DNA of 64,000 nucleotides from Panorpa germanica (Eukaryota; Arthropoda; Insecta; Mecoptera; Panorpidae), in contig OY783203.1 in assembly GCA_963678705.1 (NCBI GenBank), forward strand, positions 3,348,001 through 3,412,000, given 5' to 3'. Under the pieces are notes generated by a model, which worked only from the letters and a program-made list of their open reading frames with translations, was not told where the DNA came from and searched no databases. Position 1 is the first letter of the stretch, and every line of letters begins with the position of its first letter. Below are positions 1 through 12,200 of the stretch, one piece after another. The position numbers and the translations under genes are program-made.

Positions 1-42
1 TTTAAAACAAATAAACTCATAATTGTCTTGTTGTTGTTTCAG

Positions 43-3000
43 CTCATGAGATTGGATCGCAGCATCATTGAAGGATTACAAGATATAGTGTCATTGCTGG
101 AAGATCAACTGAAACCATTAGTTCAAGCTGAACTTTCTCTCTTAGTTGATATTCTGTATCGACCGGAACTGTTGTTTCCGTTTGGAACGGAATCCCGGAA
201 ACGATGTGAAAGCGGCGGTTTTATTAGAAGGTTAATTTACTTTTGATTATTGCTCGTGTTTTGTTTTCTTTTAACACTAGATTTACGGATTACGGTTTAT
301 TATATATTTGATCATAAACATATGTTTCTTACATCGGATAAACCTAAATGAACAATAACGTTGTAACCTATTTTTATGGTGGAGCAAGATTCCAAAAATT
401 GGCACCTTTTTGGAAAACCGATGTTTGTTAGCAAATTGAACTGTTTCTGTGTGTAAAAAAATGTATTCCAAACTAGTACTCTTCAGTAAATGTAGTTACT
501 TTGTCTATTATATATGTTTGTTATTTATTTATTTGCCTTTACTTTCTTTCTTCATAGCCACTATCAAACATTTTTTTTACATCTTATATAATTTATAATT
601 CAATTTTACAAATTTCTAAATATTTCAATAATTCACTAATTAATTTAGAATCACTTAACAAAAATTTAGTAATTTTTAGTAAAATTTAGTATGCTTTTAT
701 TTATGCTGCTCTATGGGGCTACACTGATCCTTAATCTGTTTTTATGATTATATAAGCACATAATCGATTTAACTTTAATAATAATCAAACCCAGAAAATA
801 TAGCGCTGGTCTGTGAATACTTACTGTAGTGAACATTCCACCTCTACCATCTGTATCCTAAATTGAAAATGAAATTGTTAGTTAAAGATTTAAATCTGAA
901 TTTATTTTGTACGTTTTTGGTTTTCTTTAGTAAACATAATAAAATTCCTAATAAAAAGAGGATAATTCAAAAAAAAAAACGGATAGACTTCAAACGAATC
1001 GGTAGCTGGGATTACGGTTTGTGGATAATCTTTTGGGTAAAATACGTGCTTTGCTGCTTAAACGTAACTTTAATTTGTAACAGCTAAATCTCGTCAATTA
1101 CTTAATTTTGAAAAGAAAATAATCAAAAAGCACCTTCCACATATTGAATTAAATAAAATTGTCAAATTACCCAAACGTAATTTTTCAGTTCTATATAATA
1201 TTTTCAACAATGGCATTATAACGGAAACTAAAAAATAATATTAACTCTTATTTTAGGTTGATCAAACATACGGAAAAGCTACTAGAAGAAAAAGAGGAAA
1301 AATTATGCGTTAAAGTGTTAAGAACTCTTCGAGAGATGATGGCAATTGACCCGGAGTATGGAGAAAAGGTAATTTATCAATATCTATCTTTACCAATAAC
1401 TTAAATTAAACATTTTACAAATCATTGGGAAGCGGACAAAACTTTTGAACTCTTACTTTATATCAGGAAATTAACGCTGAAATTATTCTGTTCGTTTCTT
1501 GTTCAGATGAAAAACAGATTTTCCGTTTCTGATCTTTCTGTGTACCGCAATGGAAAATATATTACAACCTTTTATAGCATTAACATATTTTATTACTAAA
1601 TATTTTACTAAAACATTATATCCAGAGTGCATTCGTTTTAATATACAAATCTGACAAAATTCTTAGGAAAGATAACTCAATATTCAAAAGAAGAACTCCC
1701 CAATTTTAAAATTCTCCTTGCTCTACATGTTTTCCGTAGATCTCTTCATCAACTGACGTCACTCTATGATTTAGGATTTTGCTGTTAGGATAATCAATCG
1801 TTGAAACGTTTACCGCTAAAGTGTAGGGTGGGGGGGGGGGGGTTATGTACATCATTTTGTAATTATGTTACTTGGTTGATTACAACTCAAGTTCAGTTTC
1901 AATTTTGCTATCTTGACACAAGCTAATTCCAAGGTTAATTATCTATTTCTCACTTAGAAATTTCAACTTGTTAGCATGCAACAAGTTAAATCAAGTGATA
2001 CATTTTTATCTGTGAATAGTGCATTTTATAGGTCAACTGCGATAGAATAAGTTCGGCTGAGAGCTAAAAGACCTTACCTTAAACAAAAAAGAAAGAAATT
2101 TGCTTTATCCTGTAAACAAACTAAAAACGGCATTACATCAATCTAAATTTTAATTTATTTTTTAAGCGCAAATATTAACCAAATACAATCGGCACACGAA
2201 GTATAATTTTATAACATCCGTTGTCTTAAGTGAAATAACTAAGAGTAGTAAATTTTTGGTAATAACTAGTAATAGTCTAAATCACGAGAGTTCGGCGGCG
2301 ACTTATACTTAAAAGAGGTTATAAGAGCGGTATAAATCTGTAATACGATAATGAATTTTATTTTATTCGTTCCTATACACAGCATAGAAAAATAAGTGAG
2401 TCGGTGCTTTTTAGTTATATCGGGAATTCATACCCCACAACTTGTTTGAAGTATGAGTCGCCGCCAAACTCTCGTAATTTGAACTATATGTGCTTTAATC
2501 CATATCGTTGATCCAAATCGATTGAAACTTTTACAGATATTTAAGGTTATTAAATCAAAAGAATTTTATAAAAAAATATATATTACCTACAATGTTTTTA
2601 CGTGAAACGAAATGTGCTGTGTTAGTTAAATACATTACAACATTAATTATTAAATTTATTATTTATTTATATATACTACATTATGATTAATTATAAATCA
2701 AATATCATCAAGCTAACAATTCAAATTATTTCAATAATTCAATATTTTTGTCCACTTCCCAATTCTAATGCAATAAGATAATCTAATAATGTATACTAAC
2801 TTATAAATAGTTTAGGTTGACATAGCAACAGTTAATAGATATCATAATTAACATATCATTAACACAACGCGATAATTAACATTGCACGGCTTATAAACTA
2901 ACACATGCACGAAATAAATATTATTAGAACTAAATCAAGTTCACACTTCTTCTGTTAAAGAAAGAGTATATAGTTAGAAATAATATGTACAAGCATAGGA

Positions 3001-6000
3001 ATACATTTGTTTTGACCATAGAGTGCGCGAAGGGTACGGCCGCGTGTAAGAGGAAGCGATAAAGGCAAAGAGAGATATCTGCCGAGTGCCCTATGTGTCC
3101 TTTTCTAGCCGAACCGCTGCTGTTGACTTGGTTGATTGGCGGTAAGGTAGGGGGTAATCAAGCAAGCAGACACAGAGGACACTGGTCAGCTATCTCTCTC
3201 TTTGCCTTTATGGCAGTATTCAGCCTCTTGCGCATTCTATTCTTTTACCTCTATGGTTTTGATAGATATAAATAGAAAGCCGGTGTGAATCAAATACAAA
3301 CTTTCTTAAAATATTACTAATTGCCACAGACGTAATGATCCCACATATGTCACCAATTTTTTACACGTAATTCTTTTTACTGCAAATTTTTACTTCTGTA
3401 ATTGCAGGTGTGTAACATTTCAGTCAAATGGATCAATAGTACTATCTGTAGCCTTGATTTTCTTAGTTCTTAGATTTCTAATTTCTACGTTACCCCCAGT
3501 GGAAAGCAATTTTGAGTTTTGATACATGTGGTCATAGCCAATCTTTAACGCCAACAAAACCACTGCTCCTCGGCAAGATCTAACCTTGTTGATATTTCTT
3601 TATCATTTAATGATATCTTCAATAATAATCACGATTTCCGGTTCATTACCGGCACTAGTCTATTTTGAGTTAGGAACAACCCTACAAACAATTTTGATCG
3701 GAATCCAATTAGATGCGAATCGTATCACTCAGAATGGTGATTAGAATCCTATTAGACATTAGTGAGACATTACATGAAGCTTTGGACAGCATGTCTGCAC
3801 CGGTCGGAACGCTCCCCCTCTGATTGCCTTCCTAATACTTTCTAAACGAGGTTTGCCGAGGTGCAAGTTGTGCTACTACCCAGTACTACCACATATGTTC
3901 TCCCGAACACTGTTTGACTACTGTCTAACCGCTCTCTGATATGAGAATTGTTTGTAGGGAAGATTCCCGTTAGAAGCCAGATCCAGTCACAATTCCACTT
4001 TCCCTGTTTCGAGTGAGTTTTCTTTTAGTTCTCTTAACTTATATACTATCGATATTGATCATTCATATGCATTTTCGTTCCTTCCTCCGATTCGACAATA
4101 GGAACATATACCTTTCTCTCTCGCACACATTTTGGACACACTTTCAGGTCCAGCATTCACTCTCCATATATATATGCTCTAAGTAAATACCATACTATAA
4201 ATGCTCAAATATATCACACCGCGGCGCTGCCCGTCAGCACATAAGTATTATAATGTTTGACTTTTTACATAGCCGTAATCTATAAATGATTTTACTAATA
4301 AAATAAATCGTTATCGTTATCCTATTCATGATGCAATGTATTTTTCCCTCCGTACATGCTTTCATCAGATTGAAGATCAGAACAATCCATTTGAACTGGA
4401 ACAACTCAACAGGGTAATTACTTTGCTTGACTTAAGGCTAATAACTAAATCCTTTGCAGTTTTGTTCTTGTTATGTTTAACATATTCTGCAATGCATATT
4501 ATACACTTCCTTTAAAGAAACAAGTGCACCTATTATAACGTCTCTAATTCCGCTTTTCTTTATCTTAATTACTCGTGTTACAAGTTATAGCATAAAAACG
4601 AAAATTACCGATATCAAATGAATGGTACTCATGAAAGCGTATCTTAAATTAAAAGTTAATTAATGAAAAAGAAAAATACTAAAATAAAATGTCGCCGAGT
4701 AATTTTAGTTCACAGTTAAAACTTTACAATAGAGATGGGGACATACGCTCATAGAGCAGCGAGTAATTTTAGTTCAAGAAGACCCGTACATGTGTAGGGG
4801 GCGCTAAAAGCGACGAAAAATATTATACTGAGTGACGGTACCCTGTGTGACATTCCCGTATGAACTCCATTTGAATTCACACTTCATTCAAATCAACGAA
4901 GTTCGTATTCGGCAGAGTTCGGTTAGCATTCGGCAATTTGTTTTTTAGAATAAATGGACAAGCGAACTACATTTTGCTGCGAACAATATCTCAAAATGTT
5001 TTATTTGAATTAGTCTTTCCGAAGAATCGTCGGCAAAAAGATATTAATCTTTTAAATGTTGATACTTATCAATATTTTCATTACACGTTTGTTCACAATT
5101 TACATATTACATGAAAAACCTGCAAATATTGTAGAATGAGGTATCATAAGATTCACAAGATATGTAACATAATAATATGCGTTGTCGGCACGACACTAAG
5201 GAAGTACAAATATATATTGTATGCAGTATGCGAACGTAATATGAATTTAGTGTCATTTGGATTTACAGATTAACTAAATGTACTTATATAGTGAACCGCT
5301 ATATTTTTAACTATGCATGTGATACCAAATATTACATTAGATTTGTATCTTTCGTCAGCAATATGGTTCTTTCCTTCTGGTAGCAGGATTCAGTATTACT
5401 TGTTATTCAAATTCCTCTGTAATCACGCACACGACCGCAGTTTTTCCCGTTCCACTTTCTTGCGAGTGTTTTAATTAGCTCTAAATAGCTCTAACATTTA
5501 GATATATAAATATCTCTACCTACTCAGCCTTCTGGTAAATCCGTTAAAGTTATCAACCATTGTTTGATTACAACAGAGTGACCAAAGAAACAAATCTATT
5601 AGCATGCTTTAGCATAGTTTGAAACAAATTCACCCTTGCATCACTATCACTAACTTTACAGTAAATACCAAAGTAACATTTAAGGTTTTGTTATACGATC
5701 AAGCATCTTATTTCTGAATTTCGGTCACTGGTAATGCGAAAGAAACTTCTCTTCTTCTTTTTAAAAAATATTTGGAATTTGAAGAAAATAATAATAAGTT
5801 TAAGGAAAATCAGAAAAAGGCACCTGATCGCGTAAGAGACCCGTTGTATAGTATTTTGAAAACGTTAACAATATAACTTATGTTGCTTGGTTTTAAGTAG
5901 TGATGCACTGTTGTAGTTTTTCTGAAAGTTGTTTCTCATAACAGAATATTTTGCTATAGTAAGATTTTTTTTTTTTAAATATTTTGTGCATAGTTATTAC

Positions 6001-6156
6001 AGTCGTAATATCTATAACTAAGAAGTTTTAAAGGTTATATGTGTAAAATTTCTTTAATTAAAAGTAATAAATATGTTTTGATTTATTTGTTTTCCATAAA
6101 CGGTTTCTTCAAATTCAGTTATCTTAAGGATAATTTCAATTTTAACTTTATATATC

Positions 6157-6245
<89 letters not shown>

Positions 6246-9200
6246 TTTAATATATATATATATCTCTTTTAATATATATATATATATATATTTAATATAT
6301 ATATAAGTTTTTTATGATTTTTAATTACCATATTTAAAGCCTGGTGCTTATCCTTTTAGTTATATGAGAAAACTTGTAAGCCAAGATTAATTCCAATTTA
6401 ACGTAATTTTTACAAAATTTTATATTAATTGCCAATTTAATTTATATTTTTAACGCCTTAGGTCTCTGAGGTAAGATATCGGAAATGTCGTAACAATCAA
6501 ACTATTATATAATATAATTCGAATTTAATGTTTATGGATACTTTTTAATATTTTTTAATTCTATTATACTCGCGAGACTTAAATTTAACTAAAGATGAAG
6601 AAACCGATCTTTAAAAATATATACGTTTCATTAAAATATTTACCAGCATGTATTTACCTAACTACAAAACCATTTAATATATTTGTGCATGTTTAAATAT
6701 ATTCATATTTTTTATTACGTATTATGTATTTTTAAATTTATATTTAGTATTAATCATTTCAATTATAATTTTAATATATTATAAATGAATTTTTACACAG
6801 GGAGATGTTCTTCGAAATAGCTTATTAGCAAGATATTTTGGAAAAGCTTTTATCCAGAAACCAGATACTGTAGAATTAGGACATCAGTTCCAACTGTCTT
6901 CTGTGACCCACGGCCCTGGAGGTAAAGTACATTCCACTAAAGAAAAAACGTAAATATTACATAAATTAATTATAAAATATCTTCTATATGTTATTTAAGT
7001 AATTATTTGTTTTTTATTTTTACAACTTTGTCAAAAATAATACTGTGTACTGTGAATGACTACGCGTATATGCTAAGCAATTTAAATTAAATACAAAATT
7101 AAATTAAAGCAGTGAGTGGTAATGATACTTAACTTTATAAACCCTTATGTAACTTAATTTAAACTATTGTGTTATTGTTCAGCTAAACTTCTGAGTCGAG
7201 CTGGCAGAACGCTTCACGAAGTGCAGAGCCATCTGGACAGAGAAGGCGCGTCTGACTTAGTCGTTGAGCTGGTCATCAAATCAGTACACTCTCCGTCAAT
7301 ATTCGTGGAGGCGGTTGAACTAGGTATTGCTCTTCTTGAAGGTGGAAATCCAATTATCCAGAAAAGTATGTTTAGTAAACTGATGGGAGGAGATCTCAGT
7401 CAAGCGTTCTTTAAGGTATTATTACATTATTCAATATTATTATTTTAATATTCGCAATTTTCATATATTTCTTCTTCCAATATAAAACACGAATCTTCTC
7501 AACGCTTACAAAGGGTGTTGATCAGAGTCAGCTAGCGTTCTTTAAGGTATTTTAAACATTATTTCACTGTTGTATCGCTGTTAAATGGATCAAAAGTATT
7601 CGTATTTTGGCTAAGTAACTGTTATAATTATTGTATATATAGTATAATATTATTTAAGAAGTGTGTTCACTGAATTAATATTATCACCAAGTAACCAAAA
7701 TCTGATGTAAATTAGTATCTGTATATGTATAGGCATAGAGATAAAAGAATAGAGTGCGATAAAGGCAAAGAGAGATATAATTGCCGAGAGTCCTTTCTGT
7801 CTCTTTCTAACCGAACCGCTGCTGCTTGCTTGGTTGATTGTCGGTGAGGTAGGTGGTAAACAAGCAAGCAGACGCAGTGCTCGTATAGAAAGAAACACAG
7901 AGGACACTCGGCAGCTATCTCCCTCTCTTTGTATTTGTCGCAGTATTCAGTCTCTTGCGCACTCTATTCTTATACCTCTAGGTTTAATAGAAAGTGAAAC
8001 TCGTATGTATCGTTTCGTGTCTGTACATGTTTTATTATAGTTAGGCAGCGTTTTCTATTCTGGGAATAAGTGTTTGTCTTCTTGTTCATTTTTTGAAACA
8101 AATTTTCATGGTTTTAGTTCCCCCTCCCCCACTATTGTCATACCTTGTCACACCTATTGGACTCTTCTTGTGACGTCACTGATTTGAAAATACAAAAAAA
8201 ATGTCACATTTTATTTTTAGTCTAATTTTTTGTTTTTTGGAAGTCAAATTTTGGATTTGGTGTAACGTCACGAAGCTCTTCATCCCCCCCTCCCCTTACC
8301 CAAACCCCCGTCTCCTTTGCTTGTAACATAATTAATGGGTTGTCCTAAAAATCAGTAACTATTAGTAAAGATACAGATAGTTCATTTTCACAATTAGTTC
8401 ATATTCGTAGTACGCTTTCTACCGAAAAAAGTGCAAAACGGTTACACTGACACGTTGTATACTCAAATGAAAAAAAGGCAGAACCGATTCAAGAATAGAA
8501 AACGCAATTAGTGATTGTGCCTGTTTGTAATTGTTTTGATAAGTTTGGAACTTAAAATTGATGTCAAACATATACTCGTCATATTACATCATATATGTAT
8601 TGTAAATACTCGTATGCTATCAATACCCTGTAAACACAAACGTAGTATTTATGTGGCATACATGTTTAGTCAGCTATACGTAAATACGAGTATAACATAC
8701 ACGTAAATGCTATGTATTTTAATTTAGATGGTATTGATTATATTTTGTAATTATAATTAGTATTTTAACAGAGTAGCGTAATAAAAGAAATTTAAGCTAT
8801 TCCAACTTTATAATATTATAAGGTACATTCCTAACAATGTATTTGATTAAGTAGATCAGCGCTGGTAATACAGAAATTCTACTAATTTTTGTTGCTAATT
8901 ATTGAACATTATAATTTCAAATAACAGTAAAAAAAATTGATTATGATGTGACAGATACATGTCTAAGACTTTACTCTTCGATGTAAATCATTTTTTTTAC
9001 CTCTTACCACCTTAAACTCAGTTCTATCCTGTGTAAATTAGAAGATATTGTTCTTCTTCCATTGGAGACCTTTTTTTAATATCTCCTCCTAAATTATAAT
9101 AACATAACAACAATATTCTTTCTATTGTTCCAATATATTTTTATATTTTGCCTAAAATCTCGCATTACAAAAAAAATTAAACTGCTGGAGAATAGAAATG

Positions 9201-12200
9201 GAAAAAACTAGACACAGCTGCAATTGTGTTATGGTGAAAGTAGAAAAAAGCTGAAACCATTTTAAAAAGAATATGCGGTTGAGTTTTTCAGAAAGCTAAA
9301 TGTGACGACCACGTACAGTTGAATTTGTCGTGAGACCAAAATCGAAAAAGTCAATCTGAAACTCAGCACACTATGTTCAGTTTAAATTTACTAGAATGTT
9401 TCTTATATTGATATATTCTAACGAAAATCTACAATATCTGGTTTTAATAAGTAGTAACGTAATATTTTTAAGATAACATTTATTCTAAGTTGAGGTAACA
9501 TTTACCATTATTAGTTATAATCTCTTTAAATATAATTTTCTTTTAGGTTTTTTATGAAAAAATGAAAGATTCTCAGCAAGAAATTAAATCAACAGTTTCT
9601 GTAAATACTTCTGATATGGCGGCCAAAGCACATGAAGACAAACAAGATGGAAAAGAGATTGACAAACTATCCAGGAAACACGCTGGTAATTCTGTTATAT
9701 TGTATAGTAATGGTATATCTGAAGGTTAACCTAAAAAATGGGTATTAGTTTTGTTGAAACGAAATCATGAAAATAGTAAAATGTCGCTTGTGATAGAATT
9801 AGTATTGGAAATAGACCGACATTATTTTTTTTTAAATTACCGTACTTATGATTTAAAACTTCCCAGGAAAGACGAATGGATTAGTAATAACTGACGAAAT
9901 GCGTGAAGAATTAAATCAAGCTGCTGTATCCACAACTCAAGCTTACGCAGGAGTACGAACTCTTTCACAAGGTATTCCTTACATATTCATTTAATTTATA
10001 TTGAACTCTCCTAAAAATATTTCTTGACAAATAATATAAATGCATTCCAATTTTAGTTCAAGATTCAATTTGTGCATTTCTTTTCTTTAGTTTCCCATAT
10101 CCGAACGAATTGATCCGGATATGGAATTTACGATTTTGGTCATAGAGAACTCGTACCTGTACATAGTAGATATATATATCTTAATGTTCTTAATATAATC
10201 TAGGTGAAGAAGCCTGTCCATTAACCCAGGGAGTTGGATCAGCTTTGGAGGATATGTTGGCTGAGAAATTGGAAAAGCACAGAGAACGCGAAGAACAAAA
10301 TAAGTTGTCTGGAAAAGTTTTAGTAATGCAACCTATTTTGAGGTTTCTGCAACTGTTATGTGAAAATCACAACCCTGAACTTCAGGTATATTTAAAGTAA
10401 AATTATTTAAATTAATATAAAAGAGGTAAGTCTTGATCTATTTTTATTCTTGCTATATTTCAGAATCTCCTACGAAATCAAAACAACAAAACAAATTACA
10501 ATCTTGTTTCTGAAACTCTTATGTTTTTGGATTGTATTTGTGGATCAACAACAGGAGGTCTTGGATTGTTGGGGTTGTACATTAATGAGTATAATGTGGC
10601 TTTAATTAATCAAACATTGGAAACATTAACAGAATACTGTCAAGGCCCCTGTCACGATAATCAGAATTGTATAGCAACACACGAATCCAACGGACTTGAT
10701 ATTATCACAGCTTTGATATTAAACGATATTAACCCATTAGGAAAGACCAGAATGGATCTTGTATTGGAATTGAAAAACAACGCTTCCAAATTGTTGCTTG
10801 CTATAATGGAATCAAGGGGTGATAGTGAAAATGCTGAAAGGATTTTGTATAACATGAACCCCAAACAATTGGTTAGTGCAATGTTAAATTAATTTGTAAA
10901 ATTTCCATATTGTATTTATTAACAGATTGTTTTTTTTTCAGATTGATGTTGCGTGCCGAGCATATCACCAAGAAATTATGGATGAAGATGATACTGATGA
11001 CGCTAGTAGCGAAAGTGATGAAGGAGCTTCTCCAAAAGAAGTCGGGCACAATATTTATATTTTGTGTCATCAACTAGCGCAGCACAATAAAGAGTTAGCA
11101 ACATTACTGAAACCTGCTGAATCTAATACCGATCCAAAAATAAACCAAGCGCTAGTGTATTATGCTTCACATACGGCTCAAATTGAAGTAAGTTTTGGTT
11201 AAAGTTTCAGTAATAGAATTATGTAATAATAAGTACCATCGCTTACCATATTACCATATTTTTATAATATTAAACACAATATCTTTTGTCAGTATGTTTA
11301 CTATTGAAATTGTTTTAATCGTTTTTTGTATTATAATTGTTTAATACTAACGTCTTTTCATGTGGTGATCAAATTTATATATTTTAGTTTATATTTGTAG
11401 ATTGTTCGTCACGATAGAACACTGGAACAAATTGTTTTTCCAATTCCTGAAATTTGTGAATATATTACATCGGACACTAAAGTTAAAATACTTAACACTG
11501 CTGAAAGAGATGACCAAGGGTCCAAAGTTTCAGATTTTTTCGATAGAACGGAACAAATGTTTAACGAAATGAAGTGGCAAAAAAAATTACGAGGTTAAAA
11601 TTTTTAATAAAATATAATACATGTATGGTAAAGCATGTGTAACCCTTTTTAATTATTGCAGGTCAAAGACTGCTATTCTGGGTTAGCAGCTTCATGTCAC
11701 TCTGGAGTAACATATTGTTTAATTGCGCTGTTTTAATTAACCTAATTGTAGCCTTTTTTTATCCCTTCGTAGACTCTGTGCCAAGTAAGATACTATACTT
11801 ATGTATTTTTACAAGCTTTGTAAATATTTAGTGGCGTAACTAAATATTTTAGACGTGGTTCAAAATGGTGTTTTTTCAGCATATTTACACAATGGATTTG
11901 TGAACTCATTTGTTAAAGTCGGACTGGTTAATAGTTAGCTTACGTTATTACGTATCAATGAACGATTAACGATACAGATTTCTGTTCCGAAGTCATTTAT
12001 TGTCACTTTACAAACACCCCAATCATTCATGACTATTAGTTACGCCACATAATTATCATTATCATTATTAATTTTCAAATGACTTTATATCAGAACTTAT
12101 CCCCCACCTCTCTGGATTAATCTGGGCTGTGATGTTAATTTCTGCGGCAATTGTTATAACTTTGCCGCGAGAATCAGGGATTAGAACATTAGTAGCTTCT

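Noticed and set aside
3093..3275. 60-aa open frame
   Set aside because: Lies entirely within foldback MITE copy 1; no coding signature.
6039..6272. 77-aa frame with an Ile-Tyr repeat
   Set aside because: Direct translation of the TA microsatellite; no splice or start context.
7650..7907. 85-aa minus-strand frame
   Set aside because: Falls in foldback MITE copy 2; explained by its palindrome.
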